A DNA stretch of 64,000 bases from an uncultured Candidatus Poseidoniales archaeon (GCA_902593945.1 CACJKA010000003.1:53864-117863); one strand, 5' to 3'. Positions 1 through 10,614 are shown, counted from the first letter of the stretch. The notes: generated from the sequence alone by a model not told the origin. Numbers and translations: made by a program.

Positions 1-2637
1 AGTAAGAGATTCTACATTCAACTCTTCAGCTAATATTTCATGGAACTCAGAAATATCCGGCCCTCCTACAATCCAACCTGATTTACAAGGTAGTCTCTGT
101 CTTCTGCCTGCCTCAACCCTAACTCTTCTTCCAGTTTCGGCTAGCTTCCTTACTAGAGCCATTTCTTGTTCGAGAACCCAGTTCTGAGGGGGTAATGACC
201 TCTCTACCAAATTAGAACCAACAGGCCAATCTGCAAGATGAACTGAATGCCCAGTCAGATCTCTATGAATCTGATCGGGTATGAATGGAGAAACTGGTGC
301 CATCAATCTACAGACTGTAAGCAATACTTCGTGTAAAGTATGTTGACAAGATCTTTTATCGTTACTTTGATCTTCATTCCAGAGTCTTCTTCTAGATCTT
401 CTTACATACCAATTTGATAAGTCATTGATTACAAAATTTTCTAGTTCTCTACCTGCTTTATGAAAATCCCAGGAAACGAAGTTCTCATGATAATTTTCAG
501 CAACAGTTGTCATTCTTGAGAGAATCCATTTGTCTAAGTGACTTCTTTCTTTTATGTTCACAAAACTTTCTTTGTCTTCTGGATCAAAATTATCCAAAGA
601 AGCATAATCTGAATAGAACTTATGTACATTCCATAGAGTAAGGAACATTTTAGCATACGATTCCCTAACTCCATTTGGATCAAAGTTTGTTGGAGTCCAT
701 GGTGCACTCTGTGTCATCATATACCATCTGATAGAATCAGAACCCTCTTTGTTAAAATGATCCCACGGATTTACTACATTTCCTCTCGACTTACTCATTT
801 TTTTACCATCCTTGTCTAATATATGGCCTAAAGAAAGACATCTTTTGTAAGCTACATTATCGAAAACTGTTGTCGAAACAGCAAGTAATGAATAGAACCA
901 ACCTCGAGTTTGATCTACAGCTTCGCAAATATAATCTACTGGGAATACACTCTCGAACTTTTCTTTATTTTCGAATGGATAATGCCATTGAGCGAAAGAT
1001 GCACAACCTGAATCAAACCAACAATCCATTACGTAAGGCTCTCTAACCATTTCACCAGAACAATTTGGATCGCTACAATTTAGTTTCACATCATCGACAT
1101 AAGGTCGATGTAGTTCTGGAGGTGCCGGTGAATCTTCTGTTTTCATGGATATCATTTCTTCAACACTTCCAACACAATACTCACTATTACAATCATTGCA
1201 AATCCAAACAGGAATCGGTGTACCCCAATATCTTTCACGACTAATAGCCCAATCTTTGATATTGGATAGCCATTCACCCATTCTTTTTGTTCCAGTCCAT
1301 TCTGGTGCCCATTCAACTTCAGAATTATGTTGAATAATTTGATCTTTAACTGCAGTCATTTTTACGAACCAACTATCCATTGCATAATACAACAAAGGGT
1401 GATCAGTTCTCCAACAATGTGGGTAATCATGAGTGTAGATATGTTCACGGTATAGTTTTCCACCTGATTCTAGAAGGTCAATAATATCTGAGTCGCATTC
1501 TTTAACATATCTCCCATCTAATTTTTCGTGGGTCCCTTTGATAAATTTACCATCTATTCCAACAGTATGTTGCGCCGGAAAACCTTCTTTCATACCCAAA
1601 TTATAGTCATCTTCACCATACATTACTGCGGTGTGAACTACTCCTGTACCATCGCTTGTAGTTACAAAATCTGCTCCAACTACTGTCCATGCGTTAGAAT
1701 TACTGCCATCAACAGCACCAGGAAATAATGGTTCGTAAGACTTACCTATCAATTCGGATCCAGAAAATTCTTCTAAAACTTCCATTTTATGTCTAAGGAC
1801 ATTCCCTAGAAGATCTTTCGCTAGAATTAGTTCCTCACCTAATTCTGCTCCCCCTCTTCCCTCCCAAGAATTAGATGATTCAGCAGTTATTTTGACCCGA
1901 CAATATACTACATCAGGGCCTACGGCTAAGCCTACATTCCCCGGTAATGTCCAAGGTGTTGTGGTCCAAGCTAAAATAGATGAATTTGAATCACTTAGTT
2001 TAAATTTAATGAAGACCGCAGGTTCTGAAACTTCTTTGTAACCTTGAGCAACTTCATGACTAGAATAACTTGTTCCAGTTTGAGGGCAGTAAGGTAGAAC
2101 TTTATGCCCTCTAAAAAGAAGGCCTTTTTCGAACATTTGTTTCAAAGACCACCATGCCGATTCAATGTAATCATCATGCAAGGTTACATATGGATCATCC
2201 ATATCAACCCAGAAACCCATCCTTTCAGTCATTTCTCTCCAAGCCTGTTCATAAGTCCAAACACTCTCTTTACATTTCTGATTGAATGCTTCCATCCCAA
2301 AATTTTCTATTGCATCATTAGACATTAAGTCAAGTTGCTTTTGCACCTCAATTTCAACCGGTAGACCATGAGTATCCCAACCAGCTTTCCTTTCGACAAT
2401 ATGTCCTTCCATTGTTTTCCACCTACATACCATGTCCTTGTAAAGTCTGGAAATCACATGATGAATTCCAGGTTTTCCATTTGCGGTAGGGGGTCCTTCA
2501 AGAAATGTAAATGGTGATTGTTTTGATCTCCTGTTTTCAATCGAATGAACAAATGTTTTTTCTTCATTCCATAATTCAATCAATGAAGTCTCAAGAGCTA
2601 CTGGGTCTAGATTTCCAGCCGCCTTCGGTACGGTCAT
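1..2637 (-). CDS. ileS: Isoleucyl-tRNA synthetase (N-terminal part; continues past the left window edge)
   Basis: Reverse-strand translation from ATG at 2637 reads MTVPKAAGNLDPVALETSLIELWNEEKTFVHSIENRRSKQSPFTFLEGPPTANGKPGIHHV, the class I HIGH-type motif context of IleRS; open to the window edge. Confidence 0.93.
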   Translation of the reverse strand, partial: MTVPKAAGNLDPVALETSLIELWNEEKTFVHSIENRRSKQSPFTFLEGPPTANGKPGIHHVISRLYKDMVCRWKTMEGHIVERKAGWDTHGLPVEIEVQKQLDLMSNDAIENFGMEAFNQKCKESVWTYEQAWREMTERMGFWVDMDDPYVTLHDDYIESAWWSLKQMFEKGLLFRGHKVLPYCPQTGTSYSSHEVAQGYKEVSEPAVFIKFKLSDSNSSILAWTTTPWTLPGNVGLAVGPDVVYCRVKITAESSNSWEGRGGAELGEELILAKDLLGNVLRHKMEVLEEFSGSELIGKSYEPLFPGAVDGSNSNAWTVVGADFVTTSDGTGVVHTAVMYGEDDYNLGMKEGFPAQHTVGIDGKFIKGTHEKLDGRYVKECDSDIIDLLESGGKLYREHIYTHDYPHCWRTDHPLLYYAMDSWFVKMTAVKDQIIQHNSEVEWAPEWTGTKRMGEWLSNIKDWAISRERYWGTPIPVWICNDCNSEYCVGSVEEMISMKTEDSPAPPELHRPYVDDVKLNCSDPNCSGEMVREPYVMDCWFDSGCASFAQWHYPFENKEKFESVFPVDYICEAVDQTRGWFYSLLAVSTTVFDNVAYKRCLSLGHILDKDGKKMSKSRGNVVNPWDHFNKEGSDSIRWYMMTQSAPWTPTNFDPNGVRESYAKMFLTLWNVHKFYSDYASLDNFDPEDKESFVNIKERSHLDKWILSRMTTVAENYHENFVSWDFHKAGRELENFVINDLSNWYVRRSRRRLWNEDQSNDKRSCQHTLHEVLLTVCRLMAPVSPFIPDQIHRDLTGHSVHLADWPVGSNLVERSLPPQNWVLEQEMALVRKLAETGRRVRVEAGRRQRLPCKSGWIVGGPDISEFHEILAEELNVESLT

Positions 2638-2741
2638 ATCTACGCCGACAGTAGATGCTTTCTTGAACGTGACTAATCGGAAAAAAGTAGATTAGGAAAT
2701 AACCACGACTTCAAAAGGTATAACCTCGTGCGTTTAATTAT

Positions 2742-3392
2742 ATGTCAGAGTCGATATCAATAGATATTGGAGGAATGACCTGCGATGGTTGTTCAGGTAA
2801 AGTGAAAAAAGCTCTCGAAAGTATTACTGGAGTGATTTCTGCCGAAGTTTCTCATGAATCTGGAGTAGCAGTAATTGAACACAAAAAAGTATCAAAAGAA
2901 GTATTGATTTCCAGCATTAAATCAACTGGCTACACTGTTGATGGAAAGGGTGAAGATTTCCATTGGAGGGATGGAAGTGTTTGGAAACAATCTGCTCATA
3001 ATACCAAGTGGTGTTTGATAGGCTGTAGTATTGGTGATTTTGGTACAATTGCTGCATTCCAATCAATCGCTTATCTTGATGCTCTTGGCTGGTCTGCAAT
3101 GTCGATTATGATGCTTGCAATGTTCAATGGAATCATGACCTCAATCGCACTTGAGACCTTCATCTTAATCAAACAGATGGGGGGGATTAGAGAAGCATTC
3201 AGAGTAGCTATTGGAATGTCTCTTATTTCGATGATAGCGATGGAATCCTCGATGAATGCTACAGATATTCTAATCATGGGAGAGCCTACATTGACATGGT
3301 GGGTAATTCCGATTATGTTGTTCGTAGGATTCATTACTCCATGGCCATACAACTATTGGCGTCTAAAGAAGTATGGAGTTTCATGCCATTAA
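2742..3392 (+). CDS. HMA (heavy-metal-associated) domain fused to a DUF4396-like membrane domain
   Basis: N-terminal GGMTCDGCSGKVKKAL metal-binding motif; C-terminal WKQSAHNTKWCLIGCSIGDFGTIAAFQ membrane region. Confidence 0.8.
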   Translation: MSESISIDIGGMTCDGCSGKVKKALESITGVISAEVSHESGVAVIEHKKVSKEVLISSIKSTGYTVDGKGEDFHWRDGSVWKQSAHNTKWCLIGCSIGDFGTIAAFQSIAYLDALGWSAMSIMMLAMFNGIMTSIALETFILIKQMGGIREAFRVAIGMSLISMIAMESSMNATDILIMGEPTLTWWVIPIMLFVGFITPWPYNYWRLKKYGVSCH

Positions 3393-3406
3393 GTGAGAGG
3401 ATAATT

Positions 3407-4180
3407 ATGAGCGATTGGGATTACTTAGCTGAAGATATCTCAAATTGGATTTTGAAATATGCTGAACAAAATAATATTTCGACTCTAGTAGTTGGAGTTT
3501 CAGGAGGTATTGATTCAGCAGTAACATCAACTCTTTGCGCAAAAACTGGAATTAACACAATCGTAATTAATATGCCGATTAATCAAGCTGTGTCTCAATA
3601 TGATCTTTCAAATCAACATATTGAATGGTTGACTTCAAAGTGGAGTAATGTAGAAAGTCATATTATTGATTTAACAGAGACTTACGAAGTTTTCCATTCC
3701 AAATTAAACGATTTTAATGTTTCAGAGCTTTCAATGGCTAATACTAGAGCCAGACTTAGAATGGCAACTCTTTATGCTTTAGCAGGTTCAAATAATGGTA
3801 TCGTTGTAGGCACAGGAAATAAGGTTGAAGACTTTGGAGTAGGATTTTTCACCAAATATGGAGATGGCGGGGTAGATATCTCGCCTATAGCGGATCTTTA
3901 CAAATCAGAAGTATATTCATTAGCGGAATCCTTACAGATAATCCAATCTATTCAAGATGCTCCTCCGACGGATGGGCTTTGGAGTGATGGAAGAACTGAC
4001 GAAGATCAGATAGGTGCTACATATGAAGAATTAGAATGGGCGATGAATGAAATTGAAAACCCATTACCTGAGAAAATGCAGAACGAGAGGCTCGCAGAAG
4101 TAATGAGAATATATTTGAAATTTAATCGAACGAATTCCCATAAAATGAAACCCATTCCTATTTTCAAGTTCAATCGTTAG
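3407..4180 (+). CDS. nadE: NAD+ synthase
   Basis: VGVSGGIDSAVTSTLC PP-loop, GTGNKVEDFGVGFFTKYGDGGVDISPIADLYKSEV. Start placed at ATG 3407 rather than the track's 3296. Confidence 0.92.
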   Translation: MSDWDYLAEDISNWILKYAEQNNISTLVVGVSGGIDSAVTSTLCAKTGINTIVINMPINQAVSQYDLSNQHIEWLTSKWSNVESHIIDLTETYEVFHSKLNDFNVSELSMANTRARLRMATLYALAGSNNGIVVGTGNKVEDFGVGFFTKYGDGGVDISPIADLYKSEVYSLAESLQIIQSIQDAPPTDGLWSDGRTDEDQIGATYEELEWAMNEIENPLPEKMQNERLAEVMRIYLKFNRTNSHKMKPIPIFKFNR

Positions 4181-4211
4181 ATTAAAGAACAAATGATTCT
4201 ATCACTCTAAT

Positions 4212-4736
4212 ATGGAATCATCCATCGGATATGCTGATAGCGGCCATAAAATGGCAGTAGAGTTTGATAGAAAAATAATTATTTATTGGTGGATGACTAC
4301 TAACTTAACGCTCCTTTCAACATTAATTGGAATACCTTTGATGATATTCTGGCTACCATTTGGATGGATTATTCATCAAAAACAGTATGAACATATGTCG
4401 GCTGCTCTAACTGATCGTTCAGTAAATATGCGTATGGGATGGCTTTTCAAGAAACAGCAGAACATACCTCTAGACAAACTAACAGATGTTTCAATTCATG
4501 AGGGACCAATACTCAATGCATTTGGTGTTGTTAGAATGCAATTTGAAACTGCAGGAGCCGCTCCATTCATTTTGACAGGGGTAAAAAATTCTGAAAAATT
4601 CCGCGATTTGGTATTGGAGCAGAGAGATTCTTTAGTCTCTAACCCAATAGTCAATAATTCAAATCTAGGTTCCGAGGATGTCTTTGTTGAAATTAGAGAT
4701 TTATTGAAAAGTATTGATTCTAAACTTAGTGAATAA
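4212..4736 (+). CDS. Membrane PH-domain (bPH2/DUF304-like) protein
   Basis: Two TM segments followed by VNMRMGWLFKKQQNIPLDKLTDVSIHEGPILNAFGVVRMQFETAG, typical of the YdbS-like bPH2 family. Confidence 0.65.
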   Translation: MESSIGYADSGHKMAVEFDRKIIIYWWMTTNLTLLSTLIGIPLMIFWLPFGWIIHQKQYEHMSAALTDRSVNMRMGWLFKKQQNIPLDKLTDVSIHEGPILNAFGVVRMQFETAGAAPFILTGVKNSEKFRDLVLEQRDSLVSNPIVNNSNLGSEDVFVEIRDLLKSIDSKLSE

Positions 4737-5306
4737 TTACCAAGGAAATTTCACAGACCAAATTATTAGGTCATTTAGTATACATTGTATAGAAATCATA
4801 AATGCACCTAATATCATTAACTCTGAGCTCTGAACTCCGTCAAGATATGCGCTATAAGCCAGTAATCCTAACATTATGTTTCCAATTGAAGTCAATAATA
4901 ATGTTCCAATTACTATTATTGGAGTCCATGAATATTCATTTGATAAATGAAATGATGTGCTTTCAAGCCACAAAGCTGAAGGTATCAAGAATAGAACGTA
5001 CGCAAGTAGTAATCTTTCCATTCCTGAGCCATCAGAATCTGACCAAGGCCATCTTAGATTTTCTAATTCTAATATCTCTAGTTGGAATAAGGCAATCCAC
5101 CAGTAAATCAGGTATCCTAGGGCTGCAACAAACATAAATGGCACAATATATCTCCGCCATGATTCTGGAATTCCCCCCCATAATTTCATCGGATCCGTTG
5201 ATTTTGAAACACCGTAAACATATGATAAAAGTACAATCAAACCACTAACAATTGTAAAAATCCGTATAAAGTCTCTCGATACGTCCATGTTTATCCTAGA
5301 AGACAA
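4737..5306 (-). CDS. Hypothetical multi-pass membrane protein
   Basis: Long ORF with several hydrophobic segments, convergent to the upstream gene; no recognised family. Confidence 0.6.
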   Translation of the reverse strand: MSSRINMDVSRDFIRIFTIVSGLIVLLSYVYGVSKSTDPMKLWGGIPESWRRYIVPFMFVAALGYLIYWWIALFQLEILELENLRWPWSDSDGSGMERLLLAYVLFLIPSALWLESTSFHLSNEYSWTPIIVIGTLLLTSIGNIMLGLLAYSAYLDGVQSSELMILGAFMISIQCILNDLIIWSVKFPW

Positions 5307-5373
5307 TCATTCATAATGAATTGTTCATCAATGTATTACAAAGTACCAATACCAAAGACTTCTCCCAAAGTTC

Positions 5374-5931
5374 ATGGTTGAAACTTTGGAGGAGCCAAAG
5401 TATCAATTAATTAGTGATTATGAAGATTTTGAGATTCGACTCTACAGCGAAGTTATTCAAGCCCAAGTTTCTAGAGAAATCGGGGAAAATTTTACCCCTT
5501 CAAATAACTTTAGAATTTTAGCCGGATATATTTTTGGAAACAATAAATCTAACGAAAAAATTGCTATGACCTCTCCGGTGGAAATGTGGGACAATAAATC
5601 AACTATGGATATGGCATTTACTATGCCTTCAGAATATAGTTTTACGAATTTACCCGAACCTAATGACTCAAAAGTTAAAATCGTTAAGATTCCTGAGAGA
5701 TTAGTTGCAGTAAAGAGATTTTCAGGTTTTTATGGTTCTAAGAAAGTAAGCAAACTAGTCAGAAAACTGAATAAATCATTAATAGAAAGAAGTTTCAAAC
5801 CTAATGGAAGTTATATTCTAGCAGTTTATGATCCACCCACTAGGTTACCATTTCTCAGAAGGAACGAGATTTTAATCCCAGTTAAAGAAATAAGTTATTC
5901 AGAAGAAATAGGTTCAGGGGAGTTATTATGA
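5374..5931 (+). CDS. SOUL family heme-binding-like protein
   Basis: YEDFEIRLYSEVIQAQV ... NEKIAMTSPVEM ... AVKRFSGFYG, diagnostic SOUL motifs. Confidence 0.88.
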   Translation: MVETLEEPKYQLISDYEDFEIRLYSEVIQAQVSREIGENFTPSNNFRILAGYIFGNNKSNEKIAMTSPVEMWDNKSTMDMAFTMPSEYSFTNLPEPNDSKVKIVKIPERLVAVKRFSGFYGSKKVSKLVRKLNKSLIERSFKPNGSYILAVYDPPTRLPFLRRNEILIPVKEISYSEEIGSGELL

Positions 5932-6644
5932 GCATGCAGAGATGTGGTGAGTATGAAGTCTTGACATCTATTGAAGATGGTGACGATGTTAGTTTAATTT
6001 TAATAAAAAGAGATGCTGAGTCACCACTAATTAGTAAGATATTGAATTATGCTGATGAATTAGCGATTAAAGTTATTTATGGTTCAGAAAACGATTTATG
6101 GCGTATGTCCAGATCTACTTCAAATGGTATCCCTGACGTTCTATGTTTAGTTGGCCGCGACCCTGAATCCTCATTGAAGGAGGTACTATCCAAAGGGGGT
6201 TTAGTCTGGTTGCTTGCAGGTGCATCTTACCCAGTTAATATTGGCTTTTGCATAAGAACTGCTGAAGTCTCGGGTGCTGATGCCGTAATCATCGATGCTG
6301 AATTAAATAATCAAGAAAGAAGTGCAGCAAAACGAGCATCAATGAAGGCTCACAGATTCTTACCTGTTTTTTGGACTTCCGGCCTAGAGTCGATATTAAT
6401 GGCTAAGGGTTATGGATTTAGAATAATCTCGGTAGAAGACGTTGGCGATTCTGCTCCATGGGATATTGATATGACCGGAGATATTGTTTTAGTTGTGGGT
6501 GGAGAGAGAAACGGCATCTCTGAAAAAATTTTAGAACAGTCGGATGAAATTATTAGAATTCCAATGTCTGGTTTTGTTCCTTCGTTTAATTTACAGGCTC
6601 CATTAAGTTATGTGGCTATAGAAGCCCAGAGGCAGAGAAGTTGA
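5928..6644 (+). CDS. TrmH/SpoU family RNA 2'-O-methyltransferase
   Basis: YPVNIGFCIRTAEVSGADAVII ... VVGGERNGISEKILEQSDEIIRIPMSGFVPSFNLQAPLSYVAIEA SPOUT knot motifs; 4-nt overlap with the previous CDS. Confidence 0.88.
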   Translation: MSMQRCGEYEVLTSIEDGDDVSLILIKRDAESPLISKILNYADELAIKVIYGSENDLWRMSRSTSNGIPDVLCLVGRDPESSLKEVLSKGGLVWLLAGASYPVNIGFCIRTAEVSGADAVIIDAELNNQERSAAKRASMKAHRFLPVFWTSGLESILMAKGYGFRIISVEDVGDSAPWDIDMTGDIVLVVGGERNGISEKILEQSDEIIRIPMSGFVPSFNLQAPLSYVAIEAQRQRS

Positions 6645-6694
6645 TTATTTTCTTAATTTTACCTTTATGATTTATTGAGTCTCTGTACTACCCA

Positions 6695-8446
6695 GTGATT
6701 ATGAATGTGCCAAGCGAGCTAATTTCGATGCTCGTCGGCGAACATGGTACAACTAAACAGAAAGCGGCCAGACTTGTCATAGACCTTGCATCTAGTGCGG
6801 GAGCAACTGACTTTGTCCGTTGTGAGCATTCCCACGTTTCGGGAGTAAGTGTAATTACTGGCGGGCATGGCCTTCGTCGCTTTCTTTCAGATTTAGCTGG
6901 AGACGATAGAGGAACTGTTTCAATACCTACTACTCTTAATTCAGCCGGCTGCGATAGAGAAAAAATGGAAGAGATGGAAATAGATTATCCAGACTTTTTG
7001 AAATATCAATTTGAAATAATTGATGCTTATAATAATCTCGGAATTGATGCAACCTTATCCTGCACACCTTACGACAGAGGAATTGATTTAGCAGAAGGGA
7101 TTGGTTCTTGGGCAGAGTCCAATGCAGTTTGTTTCTCTAATTCCTATACTTCTTTGATTACAAATAGAGAATCTGGGTTATCTGCGTTAGCAACAGCATT
7201 GACCGGGTGGGCCCCTCTTTGGGGGCTCCATATTGAAAAAAATCGAGTTCCTAATATTCATGTCGTAGTTGAATGTTCAATGGAGAATATTTCTGATTGG
7301 AGTGTATTAGGAGATTGGATTGGAAAGCAGATAAGACCTGAATGGAGAATGCCATGGGGGATGATGCCTCACATTTCTGGACTTCCTAAACACGCGAGTT
7401 TTGAAATGAGAAAAGCGTTGACTGCAGCAGCAGCAAATTATGGTTGTCCAATGCTTTGGGCCGATGGCCATACTGTTAAACCACCAATTATTGATAATTA
7501 TGAAGGAGAATTAGTATTTACAGAAAATGATTTACAACTCCGGTATCATGAATTATCTCCGAAAGGTATTGTTGATCTTGTAGTAATTGGTTGCCCACAA
7601 GCTAGCGTTGGAGAAGTCAGGACAACAGCATCTTATGTCCGTTCTAAGATGGAAAACGGCGAAACAATTCCCGACAAGCGCTTATGGATATTTACTAGTG
7701 GCCATAATTATGACATTCTAGAGTCTGATGGGACCATAGACTTACTAGAAGAAGCAGGTGCATTAGTATTGAAAGATACATGTCCAGAAGTAACACCGTA
7801 TAACAGAAATAAGTTTAATCATATTCTTACCAATTCTCTAAAAGCCGAACATTATTTGACTTCTGGATTGAATAAAATGCCAACGAGTGTTTCAACAATC
7901 TCTGAATGTGTAAATCATGCATTTAATCCCAATTTAATTAACAGTCCGAGGCCAACGTTAGAATCAATTAAAGTCAAACCAATGTTTTCTAATAAGGAGC
8001 ACAGAACTGGTTCCTTGGAGATAAATGGTAAGAGTATCCCCAGCCAAAAAGGATGGTCCATAGAGGGGCGTGCCCTAGTAACTGATGTCCCAATAACATA
8101 TCTTGGATACGTAAATAGGGATACTGGAGTAATTGAAGAGAGAGGGCATCCATTAGATGGTATAGCAATTGAAGATACTATTTTGATATATCCAAAAGGT
8201 TCTGGGTCAACCGTTGCTCCGTTTGTATTAATGGGGTTGATATACACCGGTAAAGGCCCTAAGGCAATAATAAATTGCGATGTTTGCCCACTAACTTTAC
8301 CTGCTGCTTCCTTGCTAAATGTCCCTTATGCTCATGGATTTGAACTAAATCCTACATTGGAAGTAAATACAGGAGACCAAGTCTCAATCAGACTTAATGA
8401 AGAAGTTGTTAGTCTTTCAGTTATATCTCGTGTAAGCGAGGATTGA
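6695..8446 (+). CDS. Aconitase X, fused large (DUF521) and small swivel (DUF126) domains; candidate phosphomevalonate dehydratase
   Basis: Large-subunit motifs SCTPYDRG, GCPQASVGEVR, DTCPEVTPY followed by swivel motifs GRALVTDVPITYLGYV, YPKGSGSTVAPFVL, CDVCPLTLPAA in one ORF. Confidence 0.85.
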   Translation: MIMNVPSELISMLVGEHGTTKQKAARLVIDLASSAGATDFVRCEHSHVSGVSVITGGHGLRRFLSDLAGDDRGTVSIPTTLNSAGCDREKMEEMEIDYPDFLKYQFEIIDAYNNLGIDATLSCTPYDRGIDLAEGIGSWAESNAVCFSNSYTSLITNRESGLSALATALTGWAPLWGLHIEKNRVPNIHVVVECSMENISDWSVLGDWIGKQIRPEWRMPWGMMPHISGLPKHASFEMRKALTAAAANYGCPMLWADGHTVKPPIIDNYEGELVFTENDLQLRYHELSPKGIVDLVVIGCPQASVGEVRTTASYVRSKMENGETIPDKRLWIFTSGHNYDILESDGTIDLLEEAGALVLKDTCPEVTPYNRNKFNHILTNSLKAEHYLTSGLNKMPTSVSTISECVNHAFNPNLINSPRPTLESIKVKPMFSNKEHRTGSLEINGKSIPSQKGWSIEGRALVTDVPITYLGYVNRDTGVIEERGHPLDGIAIEDTILIYPKGSGSTVAPFVLMGLIYTGKGPKAIINCDVCPLTLPAASLLNVPYAHGFELNPTLEVNTGDQVSIRLNEEVVSLSVISRVSED

Positions 8447-10614
8447 TGACTGATAGTTGCTCCAGTCATGTTGTGAATACACGACCCAATCCTGCTCCCT
8501 GTCGCCCTCAAGACAGAGGTAAGTTTGAAATTTTACAAAAAGATGGTTCAGCTAGAATTGGACGTTTACATACAAATCATGGCATGCTCAACACTCCGAT
8601 GTTACTACCTGTTGTCAATCCTAATATTAGGACTATTGAACCTAGGGAAATGTGGGAAAAATATCGAGTTGATGGATTAATTACAAATTCTTATGTGATT
8701 TGGAAACATGATGATTTAAGTAAATCTGCATTAGAGAATGGGGTACATGAACTAATCAACTTCCCTGGAGTTATAGTTACTGATTCCGGAACCTTTCAGT
8801 CATATGTTTATGGCGATGTAGAAGTTGGCGTAGAGGAGATTATCAATTTTCAAAGAGATATTGGCGTAGATATTGGAACTATGCTCGATGTTTTCGGTAG
8901 ACCAGAAATGAGTCGAGAAGAAATAGAGTCTGCTGTAGAAATTACTGCAGATAGAGCCCCAATTTCATTAGATTTAGCTGGAGATGATTTACTCTTGAAC
9001 GGGCCTATTCAAGGAGGACTTCATGATGATTTAAGGGCGTTAGCTGGCAAATTAATGGGTGAAGTAAATAGCACCAATGGAGGATTTACTATTCATCCAA
9101 TAGGGGGGATAGTTCCTTTAATGGAAAATCAGAGGTATAAGGATCTATTTCGAATACTTCTATCTGCCAAATCCACTCTCCCTCCAGATAGGCCAATTCA
9201 TTTGTTTGGATGTGGTCATCCATTACTATTCCCAATGTCAATAGCATTAGGAGTAGATATTTTTGACTCTGCTGCTTACGCACTTTTTGCTCGAGGAAAC
9301 CGTTTACTAACACCTACTGGGACAGTTCGCTTGGATGAGATTACTGAATGGCCCTGTAACTCTTCTGAATTGTTTAATTGGACTCCAGAGGAAGTCAGAT
9401 CATTGGATAGTAAGGAACGTGAGAAAGTTCTAGCTAGACATAATCTAGAAGTCACTCAATCAGAGTTGGCTCGCTGCCGTGAATCAATTAGAAACGGTAA
9501 GATTTGGCAGTTAGCAGAAGAAAGAAGCCATTCTTCGGCTCAATTGAGGGAGGCATTCCTTTGGGTTCTTGATCAATTAGAAGATCCTGATGATGGCCCT
9601 GTTGGAGTTTCATCATTAAGGATGATTTCTTCTACTAATCCTGTTAGAAAGGGCGGTGAAAACCTAGTAGAAGATATTGATGATAGGCCGCATATTCTTC
9701 ACTTTAAATCCCTACTTGCATTAAGGTGGAGAATACCTGGTTCTTGGTGGAATGGTTCTCTAAGTGATCCTAAGAGAATAATCATAATTGAAGGAGCATG
9801 CCCTCCATGGCGAGATAGTTCACTACATACAGTGGTTTCTTTGTTAGAGGAAATTCCTGAGTCGATAATATTTATTTCTACTCCTATAGGGCTAATTCCT
9901 TACAGTTTAGAAGATGTATCACCCTGGTCTCATATTGATGGTTCAGATGAGATATGGGATTCTCCCCTAGATGAAGATGACATTCTTGATGAACTAATTG
10001 AATTTGATTTATCCGATATTCCATTTATTAGGGTCACACCAGGCCCTGTTTCTGAAGTAGAAGAAAGGAGAATAGGGAGTATTTATGACTGGATTGATAG
10101 ATGTTCTATAGTCGATAAATTATCAGTTCTAAATGGCTTGTCTCCATCATTAGGTTGTAAGTTGACATCAGGAATGACCTCTCGCAAGTCTAAGACAAGA
10201 AGGATGGTGAATGTTTATTCAGATGGTTCACACATTTTTTCTCCCAGATTAAATGATGGAGGAATTTCTCTAACTCTAAACGGCGCTAAAATCATTAATG
10301 AGTTATCTCCTGGTAAACCAATTCATTTTGGAGTAGATTACGATGGTGATGAATTAGATCATCCAGGAATTGCTAAGGTTATGATAGTAGATGATGCGAT
10401 TCCATTTGTTGGTCAAGGTAAGAATGTGATGCAAGGATATGTGCTTGGTGCCGATCCACATTTAATTCCCGGTCAACCCTGTCTAGTTGTAGATTCGAAT
10501 GGAGAATTAGTAGCTCACGGCATTCCTATGACAACTGCTCGAGAAATGGCATTTTTGACAAAAGGAATTGCGGTAAGAGTACGAGATGGAGCATTAAAAA
10601 ATAAAAACAATTAA
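8443..10614 (+). CDS. tgtA: Archaeal tRNA-guanine (archaeosine) transglycosylase with C-terminal PUA domain
   Basis: VTDSGTFQSYVYGDVEV (nucleophile region), IGGIVPLMENQRYKDL, HLFGCGHP, FDSAAYALFARGNRLLTPTGT; C-terminal PUA KNVMQGYVLGADPHLIPGQPCLVVD. Confidence 0.9.
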   Translation: MMTDSCSSHVVNTRPNPAPCRPQDRGKFEILQKDGSARIGRLHTNHGMLNTPMLLPVVNPNIRTIEPREMWEKYRVDGLITNSYVIWKHDDLSKSALENGVHELINFPGVIVTDSGTFQSYVYGDVEVGVEEIINFQRDIGVDIGTMLDVFGRPEMSREEIESAVEITADRAPISLDLAGDDLLLNGPIQGGLHDDLRALAGKLMGEVNSTNGGFTIHPIGGIVPLMENQRYKDLFRILLSAKSTLPPDRPIHLFGCGHPLLFPMSIALGVDIFDSAAYALFARGNRLLTPTGTVRLDEITEWPCNSSELFNWTPEEVRSLDSKEREKVLARHNLEVTQSELARCRESIRNGKIWQLAEERSHSSAQLREAFLWVLDQLEDPDDGPVGVSSLRMISSTNPVRKGGENLVEDIDDRPHILHFKSLLALRWRIPGSWWNGSLSDPKRIIIIEGACPPWRDSSLHTVVSLLEEIPESIIFISTPIGLIPYSLEDVSPWSHIDGSDEIWDSPLDEDDILDELIEFDLSDIPFIRVTPGPVSEVEERRIGSIYDWIDRCSIVDKLSVLNGLSPSLGCKLTSGMTSRKSKTRRMVNVYSDGSHIFSPRLNDGGISLTLNGAKIINELSPGKPIHFGVDYDGDELDHPGIAKVMIVDDAIPFVGQGKNVMQGYVLGADPHLIPGQPCLVVDSNGELVAHGIPMTTAREMAFLTKGIAVRVRDGALKNKNN

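Noticed and set aside
1145-2328. Forward-strand ORFs at 1145, 1528 and 2104
   Set aside because: Antisense to ileS, no domain motifs, low-complexity translations.
3071-3352. Reverse-strand ORF of 93 aa (and 2917..3099)
   Set aside because: Antisense shadow of the HMA/DUF4396 gene.
3296-3406. N-terminal extension of the NAD synthase ORF
   Set aside because: Overlaps the upstream CDS in another frame; homologous region starts near ATG 3407.
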